33,942 nt of DNA, taken from positions 1 to 33,942 of the forward strand of contig VAWU01000067.1 of the NCBI GenBank assembly GCA_005888325.1, given 5' to 3'. A program made the position numbers and the translations under genes. Below are positions 14,845-22,535 of this stretch, one piece after another. Numbering within the stretch: the first letter of the stretch is position 1; each line of letters starts with the position of its first letter. The notes under the pieces are model-generated. The model was not told the DNA's origin, made no database searches, and saw nothing but the letters and a program-made list of their open reading frames with translations. This DNA is from Actinomycetota bacterium. Its GTDB lineage: Bacteria > Actinomycetota > Acidimicrobiia > Acidimicrobiales > AC-14.

Positions 14845-16065
14845 CTAACGCTTCGGCAGGCGGATGGCGCGGTCGGCGATGATGTTCTTCTGCACCTCGG
14901 TCGTGCCCGCGCCGATCGAGGTGTAGCGCTGCCACGTGTAGTTGTTGGTGTAGTGCCCGTTCGCGACGGCGTCGGGCCCACCGCGAGCGAGGAGACCCGC
15001 GGGACCGAGCAGGTCGACCCCGAGCTCGGCGAGGTATTGCGACAGGTGGCTCCATTGGAGCTTGGCCAGTGGCACCTCGGGCCAGTTCTTCTCGCCTTTC
15101 AGCACCTTCGACAGCGCGCGGTAGTTGAGCAGACGCGTCAGCTCGATCTGGGTGTACGCGCGAGCGATGCGCTCGCGGAGGTCGGGGTCGTCGAGCGCCT
15201 CCGGGTTGTGCTTACGCGTCGCCGCGATCATGTTGTCGAGCTCGATCCGCATGGTGATGGAGAGCCCCGAGGTGCCGACGCGCTCGTGACCGAGCGTGCC
15301 CATGGCCACCTGCCAGCCCTGCCCCTCCTCGCCCAGCCGGTACTCGACGGGCACCCGGGCGCTGGTGAAGAAGACCTCGTTGAACAGCGCGTCACCCGTG
15401 ATCTCGCGGATGGGACGGCACTCGATGCCCGGCACCTCCATGTCGACGATCAGGGCGGTGATCCCCTCGTGCTTGGCGCCGCGCTCGATCGCGGTGGGGT
15501 CGGTGCGCACGAGGAACAGGCCCCACTTGGCGATGTGGGCCGTGCTGATCCAGATCTTCTGACCGTCGAGCACGTACTCGTCGCCGTCGCGGACCGCGGC
15601 CGTCCGCAGGTTGGCGAGGTCGCTGCCGGCCTCGGGCTCGCTGAAGCCCTGGCACCAGTGCTCGTCGGCCGTGAGGATGGCGGGCAGCCAACGTCGTTTC
15701 TGCTCCTCGGTGCCCCAGTGGATGATCATGGGACCGATCTGCCAGATGCCGTTGGCGTTGTAGATCCCCGGCGCCTTGACCCGCGCGTTCTCCTCCGAGT
15801 AGATGACGTTCTGCATGATGCTGGCCTCGCGCCCACCCCACTCGCGCGGCCAGTTGATGGCCGCCCAGCGCCCTTCGTTGAGCCGGCGCTGCCACGCCTT
15901 GCGCCGCTCCATGGTGCGCAGCAGGTCGTGACCGCCACCTGCGCCGGCGCCGCCTTTGGTGTCGCTTCTCTGGCTCGCCGCGTTGAAGTCGCGAACGTTC
16001 TCGTCGAGCCACTGACGAAGCTCGGCACGAAAGGCTTCGTCGTCGGGCGTAAACGCGAAGTCCAC
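14845..16065 (-). CDS. Acyl-CoA dehydrogenase, large subunit type
   Basis: 406 residues, GTG start at 16065 with TAGCTT 6 nt upstream. W-C-Q-G-F-S-E-P-E-A-G-S-D-L (137-150) is the FAD/substrate signature of the family; W-I-S-T (172-175) and the C-terminal G-A-G-T-T-E-V-Q-K-N-I-I also match. It belongs to the FadE group used for branched and steroid-side-chain CoA esters, which often work as heteromers of a larger and a smaller subunit. The small-subunit-like gene lies divergently at 16108. Between them is a 16-bp operator. The reaction would be alpha,beta-dehydrogenation of an acyl-CoA with FAD. Substrate unknown. Confidence 0.88.
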   Translation of the reverse strand: MDFAFTPDDEAFRAELRQWLDENVRDFNAASQRSDTKGGAGAGGGHDLLRTMERRKAWQRRLNEGRWAAINWPREWGGREASIMQNVIYSEENARVKAPGIYNANGIWQIGPMIIHWGTEEQKRRWLPAILTADEHWCQGFSEPEAGSDLANLRTAAVRDGDEYVLDGQKIWISTAHIAKWGLFLVRTDPTAIERGAKHEGITALIVDMEVPGIECRPIREITGDALFNEVFFTSARVPVEYRLGEEGQGWQVAMGTLGHERVGTSGLSITMRIELDNMIAATRKHNPEALDDPDLRERIARAYTQIELTRLLNYRALSKVLKGEKNWPEVPLAKLQWSHLSQYLAELGVDLLGPAGLLARGGPDAVANGHYTNNYTWQRYTSIGAGTTEVQKNIIADRAIRLPKR

Positions 16066-16071
16066 GCGAGA

Positions 16072-16101
16072 AAGCTAACACGCGTGTCAGGGATGTAGGT
16101 T
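16072..16101. promoter_or_regulatory. Divergent -10 boxes with operator copy 1 (16075-16090)
   Basis: The operator reads CTAACACGCGTGTCAG and is palindromic except for one base. It covers most of the minus-strand -10 TAGCTT (16077 to 16072). The plus-strand -10 TAGGTT (16096-16101) ends 6 nt before GTG 16108. A bound repressor could shut off both acyl-CoA dehydrogenase genes. Confidence 0.7.
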
Positions 16102-16107
16102 CGGGCC

Positions 16108-17196
16108 GTGGACTTCGATTTCAGCCCCGATCAGCACGCGCTGCGTGAGACCGTGCGCGCCTTTCTCGGCGCCGAGACGCCATCGTCCTACGTGCGTTCG
16201 ATGATCGACGACGAGCGCGGTTTCACCGACGACCTCTGGGCGCGGATGGCCGAGCTCGGTTGGGTCGGCCTGTTGATCCCTGAGTCCGACGGCGGCGCCG
16301 GCGGCGGCCTCGTCGATCTCGTCGTCGTGCAGGAGGAGATGGGCAAGCTGCCCCTCCCCGGTCCGTTCTTCTCGTCGGCGGTGATGGCGACGCTCGCGGC
16401 CCGCGGGCTCGGGGCGACCGAGCTGCTGGGCGACATGGCATCGGGTGCACGCCGCGGCACGTTCGCGCTCGAGGAGCTCGGGGCGGGTGATCCGCTGCTC
16501 CGGGTCACCGCGACTGCAACGGGCTCGGGCGACGGGTTCGTGCTCGACGGGCACAAGCCGGTCGTGCTCGACGGCCACACCGCGGACTGGGCGATCGTCG
16601 TCGCCCGCACCGACGACGGTCTGGGCGCGTTCCTGGTCGAGGCGCCCGAAGGAGAGCCCGTGCCGACGCTCGACGTCACCCGCAAGGTGGCGCGCCTGCG
16701 CCTCGAGCAGCGGCCGGCACGGCGGCTGGGTCCTGCGGGAGACCAGACGGAGCTGTTGCGTCGCATCGTCGACGACATCACGGTCGCGCTGGCCGCGGAG
16801 ACCGTGGGCACGTGCGACGCCGCGTTGGCGCTCGCGGTCGAGTACTCCAAGCAGCGGGTGCAGTTCGGCCGTCCCATCGCGACGTTCCAGGTCATCAAGC
16901 ACAAGATCGTCGACATGCTCCATCAGCTCGAGCTGTGTCGCGTCGGCACCCACTATGCGGCGTGGACGAGCGATGTCGACGATCCGCAGCGCGAGACCGC
17001 GGCGGCCATGGCGAAGGGCTTCGTCGGTGAGGCGTCCAACTTCATCACGGCCGAGAACATCCAGGTGCACGGGGGCGTCGGCTTCACGTGGGACGTCGAC
17101 TGTCACCTCTACTTCCGCCGGGCGAAGCAGAACGACGTGCTGTTCGGCTACCAGGGCTGGCAGCGCCAGCGGCTGGCAGATCTCGTGCTGCAGTGA
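16108..17196 (+). CDS. Acyl-CoA dehydrogenase, small subunit type
   Basis: 362 residues from GTG 16108. The N-terminus D-F-D-F-S-P-D-Q-H-A-L-R, L-G-W-V-G-L-L-I-P-E, the FAD-binding R-V-Q-F-G-R-P-I (250-257) and V-H-G-G-V-G-F-T-W-D (320-329) mark the family. It lacks the S-E-P-x-A-G-S-D signature of the large subunit, as is usual for the partner subunit in heteromeric FadE enzymes. It probably pairs with the product of the divergent gene at 14845-16065. Its TGA overlaps the GTG of the methyltransferase gene (GTGA). Confidence 0.87.
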   Translation: MDFDFSPDQHALRETVRAFLGAETPSSYVRSMIDDERGFTDDLWARMAELGWVGLLIPESDGGAGGGLVDLVVVQEEMGKLPLPGPFFSSAVMATLAARGLGATELLGDMASGARRGTFALEELGAGDPLLRVTATATGSGDGFVLDGHKPVVLDGHTADWAIVVARTDDGLGAFLVEAPEGEPVPTLDVTRKVARLRLEQRPARRLGPAGDQTELLRRIVDDITVALAAETVGTCDAALALAVEYSKQRVQFGRPIATFQVIKHKIVDMLHQLELCRVGTHYAAWTSDVDDPQRETAAAMAKGFVGEASNFITAENIQVHGGVGFTWDVDCHLYFRRAKQNDVLFGYQGWQRQRLADLVLQ

Positions 17197-18005
17197 CCGA
17201 GGCGTCCTCGTTCCGGAGGATCCTGACCGAGCAGCAGTACGGCACCGCCGACAACCTCGCGGCCCGTCAGGCCATCTACCGGTGGGCGGAGTCGCCCGTC
17301 GACGCGTCGCGCTGGGCGCTCGACCTGATCGCGTGGCGGGGGGGCGAGCGGGTCGTCGACGTCGGCTGCGGGAACGGCCGCTACCTGCCGTTGGCCCGTG
17401 AGCGCGGTGCCTCGTTGGTGGTGGCGTGCGACCTGTCGGCCGGGATGCTGGCCGGGATCGAGCCGTTCGGCCTCCATCGCATGCTCGTGCAGGCCGACGC
17501 CCAGTCGCTGCCCCTCAATTCCGACTCGGTCGACGTCGCCCTCGCCATGCACATGCTGTATCACGTGCCGAGCGTCGTCACCGCGGCACGCGAGTTGCGC
17601 CGCGTGGTGCGACCCGGCGGCACGGTCCTGGCGATGACGAACGGGCGCGACCATCAGGCCGAGCTGCAGGCGCTGGCCGCTGATGCCATGTCGGCCGTGG
17701 CGGGCGTCCGCGTCGAGCGGCCGAGCCTCATCGCCGGGTTCACGTTCGAGAACGGCGAGGATCAGCTCGCGGCGGCGTTCACGCGGATCGAGGCACACGA
17801 GCTGCGGCGGAGCCTCGCCGTGCCCGACGTGGCACCGCTCGTGGCGTACATCGACAGTCAGCGCGTGCCGGTCGCGTGGCTGCTGCCGGACGTGGCCATG
17901 TGGCCGGCGGTGCTCGAGGAGGCCGGGCGGATCGCGGGGGCGCGCATCGCGCGAGACGGTGTCTTCCGCGCCAGGACACACGTCGGCGTGTTCGTCTGTC
18001 GCTGA
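17193..18005 (+). CDS. SAM-dependent methyltransferase (class I)
   Basis: 270 residues. V-V-D-V-G-C-G-N-G (54-62) is the SAM-binding motif I. Motif II-like D-A-Q-S-L-P-L-N-S-D-S-V-D-V-A-L-A-M-H-M-L-Y-H (approximately 105-125) and R-V-V-R-P-G-G-T-V-L (about 143-152) are typical of type 11 methyltransferases. The GTG start overlaps the upstream stop by 4 bp, so it is co-translated with the acyl-CoA dehydrogenase subunit and may fall under the same operator. The acceptor is unknown. It is convergent with the ArsC-like gene, 6 bp apart. Confidence 0.83.
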   Translation: MTEASSFRRILTEQQYGTADNLAARQAIYRWAESPVDASRWALDLIAWRGGERVVDVGCGNGRYLPLARERGASLVVACDLSAGMLAGIEPFGLHRMLVQADAQSLPLNSDSVDVALAMHMLYHVPSVVTAARELRRVVRPGGTVLAMTNGRDHQAELQALAADAMSAVAGVRVERPSLIAGFTFENGEDQLAAAFTRIEAHELRRSLAVPDVAPLVAYIDSQRVPVAWLLPDVAMWPAVLEEAGRIAGARIARDGVFRARTHVGVFVCR

Positions 18006-18011
18006 CGCGTC

Positions 18012-18371
18012 TCAGTCGAGCAGGTCGAGCAGCTTCTCGGGCGGCCGGGCGATGACCGCGCGGTCGTCTCGGATCACGATGGGCCGCTCGACGAGGACGG
18101 GGTGCTCGACCATGGCCGCGATCAGCGCGTCACCGTGCTCGTCGGCCAGGGCGAGCTCGCGGTAGACGGCCTCACCGGTGCGCATCATCAGGCGTGGGTC
18201 GTCGATCCCGAGCTGTCGCATCACCCGCCGGATGTCGCCGGCCGACGGGCTGTCGTCGAGGTAGCGGAAGTACTGCGCCTCGACACCGCGACCGTCGAGC
18301 AGGTCGCGGGCGCCGCGGCACTTCGAGCAGCCCGGGTTGAACCAGACGCAGACCTCGGGTTCGTCGCTCAT
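18012..18371 (-). CDS. ArsC-family (glutaredoxin-type arsenate reductase-like) protein
   Basis: 119 residues. F-N-P-G-C-S-K-C-R (11-19) contains the ArsC nucleophile region with a C-x-x-C (Cys15, Cys18), and H-P-V-L-V-E-R-P-I-V-I (90-100) is the diagnostic C-terminal motif (compare the P-I-L-I-N-R-P of ArsC). The length suits the family. Arsenate reduction is possible, but no other arsenic gene is nearby and many ArsC-like proteins have other thiol-redox roles. The ATG overlaps the stop of the CoA ligase (ATGA), so it is the last gene of the SDR / ligase / ArsC operon. Confidence 0.8.
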   Translation of the reverse strand: MSDEPEVCVWFNPGCSKCRGARDLLDGRGVEAQYFRYLDDSPSAGDIRRVMRQLGIDDPRLMMRTGEAVYRELALADEHGDALIAAMVEHPVLVERPIVIRDDRAVIARPPEKLLDLLD

Positions 18372-19837
18372 GTCGATTGAACCAGCTCGTGCTTGAGCAC
18401 CTTGCCGGTGGCGTTGCGGGGAAGCGTCTCGAGGAACGTGATGCGCCGCGGCACCTTGTAGTCGGCCAGCCGTTCGGCACAGAAAACCTGCAGCTGCTCG
18501 ACCGACAGCGTGGCGCCCGGCCGCAGGACCGCGAACGCGGCCAGGTCCTCGCCGAGCACGTCGTGCGCCACACCGATGACCGCGGCCTCCTGCACGGCGG
18601 GGTGCTCGAGCAGCACGCCCTCGATGTCGGTCGCGTAGATGTTGTTGCCGCCGCGGATGATGACCTCCTTCTGGCGACCCACGATGTAGAGATAGCCGTC
18701 GTCGTCGACGTAGCCGAGGTCGCCCGTGTGGAGCCAGCCGTCCTCCCACGTGGCGGCGGTCGCCTCGGGGTCGTTGTAGTACTCCCGCTCACGGCCGGGC
18801 ATGCGGATGTGGATCTCGCCCACGTCGCCGGGCGCCAGCACGCGGCCGTCGGGCCCCACGCTGCGCACCTCCATCGGCGGCATCGGCTTCCCGACCGACC
18901 CGATGCGCCGCGACGACTCCTCCTTCGGCATCGAGCAGTAGGCGGGCCCCGCCTCGGTCATGCCGTAGCCGTTCGACACGGTTGCCCCGGGGAGCTTCTC
19001 CTGCAGGCGCCGCAAAGTGTTGGGTGCGAGAGGGGCGCTTCCGAGCGAGCACATCCACAGGCTCGACAGGTCGGCGGAGTCGAAGCGCGGGTGGGCGATC
19101 AGCAGCTGGGCCATCGCGGGCACGATGAACGCCGCGCCCGGTCGCTCGCGCTCGACGGTCGACAGCCACGTGCCGGCGTCGAACTTCGGCATGTAGAGGG
19201 CCGTCATCCCCATCTTCATCGGGTTGTAGATGAACGAGATGCCCGCGAACGTGAACAGCGGGCTGCCGTGCAGCCAGTAGGAGCCGCTCCACTCCGGCAC
19301 GTTGTTGGGGATGAGCGCCGAGTTGCGGTGGCGCACGACGACGCCCTTGGGCCGGCCGGTGGTGCCCGAGGTGTACATGATGTCGGCAAGGTCGTCGGGG
19401 GAGACGGGCACCTGGAACTCGCCGGCGTCGTCGTCCAGCGCGTCGTCCCACTGTTCGGTGGTGATCACCACTCCGGCCAACCCACGAGCCGCCTCGCGGA
19501 GCGGACCGCCCGTGACGATGGCGGCGACCTCCGCGTGACCGAGGACGAACGCGAGCTCGCGCGCCACGAGTCGGGTGTTGGTGGGGACGGCCACCGCCCC
19601 TGCCTTGTGCACCGCCGCGTAGGCGACGATCCAGCGCAGCACGTCGGCCGAGTCGAGGTAGATGGCGACCCGGTCGCCCTTGGCCACGCCGCGTCCCACG
19701 AGGCCGCGCGCCAGGCGGTTCGACTCGGCCTCCCACGCCGCGAACGTGATGTGCTCGCCGTCGACCGTGCGGTACGCGATCGCATCCGGCACCCGCCCCG
19801 CCATGAGCCGCAGCTGATCGACGAGGAGCACGCTCAT
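18368..19837 (-). CDS. Acyl-CoA synthetase (FadD-type AMP-binding ligase)
   Basis: 489 residues. The P-loop Y-T-S-G-T-T-G-R-P-K-G (155-165), N-G-Y-G-M-T-E-A-G, T-G-D-L-G and the C-terminal P-R-N-A-T-G-K (473-479) with catalytic Lys479 are all intact. It should activate a carboxylic acid to its CoA thioester with ATP, the entry step for the catabolic genes around it. It starts in the stop of the SDR (ATGA) and its stop overlaps the ArsC-like start (ATGA). The operon is controlled by operator copy 2 at 20748-20763. Confidence 0.9.
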   Translation of the reverse strand: MSVLLVDQLRLMAGRVPDAIAYRTVDGEHITFAAWEAESNRLARGLVGRGVAKGDRVAIYLDSADVLRWIVAYAAVHKAGAVAVPTNTRLVARELAFVLGHAEVAAIVTGGPLREAARGLAGVVITTEQWDDALDDDAGEFQVPVSPDDLADIMYTSGTTGRPKGVVVRHRNSALIPNNVPEWSGSYWLHGSPLFTFAGISFIYNPMKMGMTALYMPKFDAGTWLSTVERERPGAAFIVPAMAQLLIAHPRFDSADLSSLWMCSLGSAPLAPNTLRRLQEKLPGATVSNGYGMTEAGPAYCSMPKEESSRRIGSVGKPMPPMEVRSVGPDGRVLAPGDVGEIHIRMPGREREYYNDPEATAATWEDGWLHTGDLGYVDDDGYLYIVGRQKEVIIRGGNNIYATDIEGVLLEHPAVQEAAVIGVAHDVLGEDLAAFAVLRPGATLSVEQLQVFCAERLADYKVPRRITFLETLPRNATGKVLKHELVQST

Positions 19838-20742
19838 CCGCCGGGGTTCTTCGGCGCACCTCGGCGGTGCTCGCCGAAGAGCCCGTTCTTCTCGTCGGCC
19901 AGCTCGGCTGCCGTCCATCGGGTGCCCTTGTCGATGGTGTTGGCGATGCTGAAGGGGGCCACGAGGTGGACCTGGCCGCCGTACACGATGAACACCTGTC
20001 CGTTCACGTCGCCCGCCTCCTCGCTCGCCAGCCAGGCCACGACGGGCGCGACGTTGGCCGGGTCCCACGGGTCGAACTCGGCGTCGTTGGCGTCCATGAA
20101 CCCGCCCGCGAGGTTCTCTGTCATGCGCGTGCGGGCACGGGGTGCGATCGCGTTGGCGGTGACCCCGTAACGCCCGAGCTCCCGCGCGAGCACCCACGTA
20201 AGCGAGACGATGCCGCCCTTGCACGCCGCGTAGTTGGCCTGTCCCGCGCTGCCGAACAGCCCGGCCTCGCTGGACGTGTTGACGATGCGCCCGGCGACGT
20301 TCTCCTCGCCCGCCTTGGCGCGGGCCCGCCAGTGCATGGCCGCGAAGTGGGTAGGGGCGAAGTGGCCCTTGAGGTGGACGTTGACCACCGCGTCCCAGTC
20401 GGCTTCCTCCATGTTGAAGCTCATGCGGTCGCGCAGGATGCCGGCGTTGTTCACGAGGATGTCGAGCCGGCCGAACCGGTCGATCGCCTGCTGCACCAGG
20501 TCGCGCGCGCCGTCCCACGTCGCGACGTCGTCACCGTTGGCCTCGGCCTCGCCGCCGGCAGTTGTGATCTCGTCGACCACCTGCTGGGCCACTGCCGTGT
20601 CGGTCCCGCCTCCCTCGAGCGCCGCGCCGCGGTCGTTCACGACGACGCGGGCCCCTTCGGCCGCGAGCAGCAGCGCTTCGGCCCGTCCGATGCCGCGTCC
20701 CGCGCCCGTGACGATGGCGGTCCTGCCGTCGAGCATTCCCAT
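19834..20742 (-). CDS. SDR-family oxidoreductase (HSD17B4/3-hydroxyacyl-CoA dehydrogenase-like), paralogue 1
   Basis: 302 residues. TGAGRGIG (12-19), NNAG (98-101), Ser158 and Y-A-A-C-K (171-175) are present. The N-D-R-G-A after the second strand, H-L-K-G-H-F around 123-128 and the W-R-A-R segment resemble the dehydrogenase domain of peroxisomal multifunctional enzyme 2 (HSD17B4), suggesting oxidation of a 3-hydroxyacyl-CoA. About 50 extra residues at the C-terminus exceed the usual SDR length. ATG 20742 lies 8 nt after a minus-strand TACTGT box. It is a close paralogue of the SDRs at 26978 and 27913 and heads the SDR / CoA ligase / ArsC operon. Confidence 0.87.
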   Translation of the reverse strand: MGMLDGRTAIVTGAGRGIGRAEALLLAAEGARVVVNDRGAALEGGGTDTAVAQQVVDEITTAGGEAEANGDDVATWDGARDLVQQAIDRFGRLDILVNNAGILRDRMSFNMEEADWDAVVNVHLKGHFAPTHFAAMHWRARAKAGEENVAGRIVNTSSEAGLFGSAGQANYAACKGGIVSLTWVLARELGRYGVTANAIAPRARTRMTENLAGGFMDANDAEFDPWDPANVAPVVAWLASEEAGDVNGQVFIVYGGQVHLVAPFSIANTIDKGTRWTAAELADEKNGLFGEHRRGAPKNPGG

Positions 20743-20747
20743 GGCGG

Positions 20748-20763
20748 GTGACAGTAGCGTCAG
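20748..20763. promoter_or_regulatory. Operator copy 2 with overlapping divergent -10 boxes
   Basis: GTGACAGTAGCGTCAG matches the consensus CTGACRCNNGYGTCAG at 14 of 16 positions. Inside it, minus-strand TACTGT (20756 to 20751) is 8 nt from ATG 20742 and plus-strand TAGCGT (20755-20760) is 8 nt from ATG 20769, and they share one TA. The operator spans both -10 boxes, so one bound protein should block both directions. Confidence 0.68.
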
Positions 20764-20768
20764 CGATC

Positions 20769-21215
20769 ATGAGTGAGGCGCGCAGGCCCGCGGTCGGCAG
20801 GCCCCGTGTCACGAGCATGCGATTCGATCTGCCCACGCCCGACACGTCGACGCGCCCCTTCTGGGACGCGGCTCGCGACGGCCGCTTCCTGATCAAGCGG
20901 TGCCGAGCCTGCGCGCGCGCCCACTACTACCCGCGGCCCTTCTGCCCCCACTGCTGGAGCGACGACGTCGACTGGGAGGAGGCGAGCGGGCGGGCCTCGC
21001 TGTACACGTGGTCGGTCGTGCATCAGAACGACCTGCCCCCGTGGCCCGACCGGGTTCCCTACGTGGCCGCCGTCGTGGACCTCGAGGAGGGACCGCGTGC
21101 GATGACCAATATCGTCGACTGCGACTTCGAGAGCCTGCGGGTCGATATGCCGTTGCGGGTCGCCTTCCGCGCAGCCGACGACGAGGTGATGCTGCCGGTG
21201 TTCCGGCCGGCCTGA
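20769..21215 (+). CDS. DUF35 OB-fold protein with N-terminal zinc ribbon
   Basis: 148 residues. The rubredoxin-like zinc ribbon C-R-A-C-x10-C-P-H-C (about 43-58) and the following OB-fold (S-G-R-A-S-L-Y-T-W-S-V-V, then Y-V-A-A-V-V-D-L) define the DUF35/ChsH2-type family. Such proteins bind thiolase-like lipid-transfer partners and support steroid-side-chain hydration or aldol cleavage. ATG 20769 is preferred because the -10 box lies 8 nt upstream; ATG 20817 would also keep the domain. Its candidate partner is the Cys-less thiolase homologue at 24657-25799, 3.4 kb away and under the same type of operator. The next gene follows after 10 nt. Confidence 0.82.
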   Translation: MSEARRPAVGRPRVTSMRFDLPTPDTSTRPFWDAARDGRFLIKRCRACARAHYYPRPFCPHCWSDDVDWEEASGRASLYTWSVVHQNDLPPWPDRVPYVAAVVDLEEGPRAMTNIVDCDFESLRVDMPLRVAFRAADDEVMLPVFRPA

Positions 21216-21225
21216 CGCACGCGCC

Positions 21226-21915
21226 ATGCAGATCGCCGTCGTCGTCGTGGTCGTCGTCGTCGCCGTCGTCGGCGGCTACCTCATCTCGCGCCAGATCACC
21301 CAGAAGCGCCGCGCGGCTCTCACCGCGGTGGCGACCAGCCTCGGCTTCCGCTACGCGCCCGATGATCCGTTCGACACCGTCGACCTGCCCTTCGCGTTGT
21401 TCAGGCGCGGCGACGGGCGCGGCGTCGAGAACGTGCTCTGGGGGGTGGCGGGCAACCTTGCGGTCCGGGTCTGCGACTACTGGTACTACGACGAGAGCAC
21501 CGACTCGAAGGGAGGTCGAAGTCGCAGCTATCACCGCTTCTCGTGCTCCACGACGTCGATCGACGCGCACGTCCCGGGCATCACCGTGGGACGTGAGAAC
21601 GTCCTCACCCGCTTGGGGGGAGCCCTCGGCTTCGACGACATCGAGTTCGAGTCGGAGGAGTTCAACCGCGCCTTCCGGGTGAAGAGCGAAGACCGCAAGT
21701 TCGCCTTCGACCTGATCGACGCGCGCATGATGGCGTTCCTGCTCGACGCGTCGAGCGGTTGCACGTTCGAGGTGGTGGGGTCCGACCTGTTGTGCGCGAC
21801 GCGCCGGGTGCGGCCCGCGGAGCTGCCGAGCCTGGTGCAGGTGCTTCAGAGCTTCCACGCGCACGTGCCCAACGTGGTGTGGAGCCTCTACCCGGCGCGA
21901 GGCTCGTCGCCGTGA
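21226..21915 (+). CDS. Membrane-anchored protein of unknown function
   Basis: 229 residues. The first 20 contain a Val-rich membrane segment (V-V-V-V-V-V-V-V-A-V-V-G-G-Y), coded by a GTC-rich tract, followed by a basic stretch Q-K-R-R that would stay in the cytoplasm. The rest reads as one soluble domain with beta-rich segments (Y-W-Y-Y-D-E-S around 88-94, repeated aromatic/acidic stretches to 220). I do not recognise it with confidence; similar proteins accompany LemA in actinobacteria. It overlaps the LemA start by 4 bp (GTGA) and follows DUF35 after 10 nt, so the three share a message. Confidence 0.6.
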   Translation: MQIAVVVVVVVVAVVGGYLISRQITQKRRAALTAVATSLGFRYAPDDPFDTVDLPFALFRRGDGRGVENVLWGVAGNLAVRVCDYWYYDESTDSKGGRSRSYHRFSCSTTSIDAHVPGITVGRENVLTRLGGALGFDDIEFESEEFNRAFRVKSEDRKFAFDLIDARMMAFLLDASSGCTFEVVGSDLLCATRRVRPAELPSLVQVLQSFHAHVPNVVWSLYPARGSSP

Positions 21916-22496
21916 CCGTGATCTGGGTCGTCCTCGGCACCATGGGTGCCGTCGTGCTCGCGGTCGCGTCGTCGTACAACCGCTTCGTCCGCCAGCGGAA
22001 CCTCATCCGCGACTCGTGGTCGAACATCGACACCGAGCTGCGCCGGCGCCACGACCTCATCCCCAACCTGGTGGAGACCGTGGAGGGCTACGCGGTGCAC
22101 GAGCGAGAGGTTCTCTCCGAGGTCACCGAGGCGCGCGCGGCCGCAGTCGGCTACATGGAGCCCGCCGGCACCGTGAGGGGGTCCGAGCCCACCGCGGCGC
22201 AGGCCGGCGCGGAGAACGCGCTCGTCGGGTCGCTCCGCAGTCTGCTCGCGGTCGCCGAGCGCTACCCCGACCTGAAGGCCGACACCGCCTTCCTCGCCCT
22301 GCAGGACGAGCTCACCAACACCGAGGACCGCATCCAGGCGGCCCGGCGCTTCTACAACGCCAACGTGCGGGCCTACAACCAGCGCGTCGAGTCGGTGCCG
22401 TCGAACGCCATCGCGTCGGTGTTCGGCTTCCGGACCGAGAGGTTCTTCGAGGTGGAGCCGGTCGCGCGCGAGCGCCCGCCCACGGCCACACTCTGA
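21912..22496 (+). CDS. LemA family protein
   Basis: 194 residues from GTG 21912. A membrane segment (about 3-21) is followed by Y-N-R-F-V-R-Q-R-N-L-I-R-D-S-W-S-N-I-D-T-E-L-R-R-R-H-D-L-I-P-N-L-V-E-T-V-E-G-Y, the core LemA signature of two long antiparallel helices, ending with F-Y-N-A-N-V-R-A-Y-N and a P-S-N-x-I-A-x-x-F-G-F segment. LemA proteins are membrane-bound with a largely extracytoplasmic helical bundle; their role is not settled. Its stop is at 22494-22496, 9 bp before operator copy 3. Confidence 0.85.
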   Translation: MTVIWVVLGTMGAVVLAVASSYNRFVRQRNLIRDSWSNIDTELRRRHDLIPNLVETVEGYAVHEREVLSEVTEARAAAVGYMEPAGTVRGSEPTAAQAGAENALVGSLRSLLAVAERYPDLKADTAFLALQDELTNTEDRIQAARRFYNANVRAYNQRVESVPSNAIASVFGFRTERFFEVEPVARERPPTATL

Positions 22497-22505
22497 CGGC
22501 GCTCT

Positions 22506-22528
22506 CTGACGCAGGCGTCAGCTAAGCT
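22506..22528 (+). promoter_or_regulatory. Operator copy 3 (22506-22521) and -10 box of the thiolase gene
   Basis: CTGACGCAGGCGTCAG is a perfect 7-2-7 inverted repeat. The -10 TAAGCT (22523-22528) begins 1 nt after it and ends 7 nt before ATG 22536. A protein bound here would cover the -35 to -10 region. Confidence 0.75.
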
Positions 22529-22535
22529 CGCCGTC

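Noticed and set aside
14626-16098. A 490-codon plus-strand open frame opposite the acyl-CoA dehydrogenase
   Set aside because: It is the antisense of a clear FadE gene and shows no family motif.
21229-21274. GTC-rich microsatellite
   Set aside because: It simply codes for the Val-rich membrane segment of the 21226-21915 protein.
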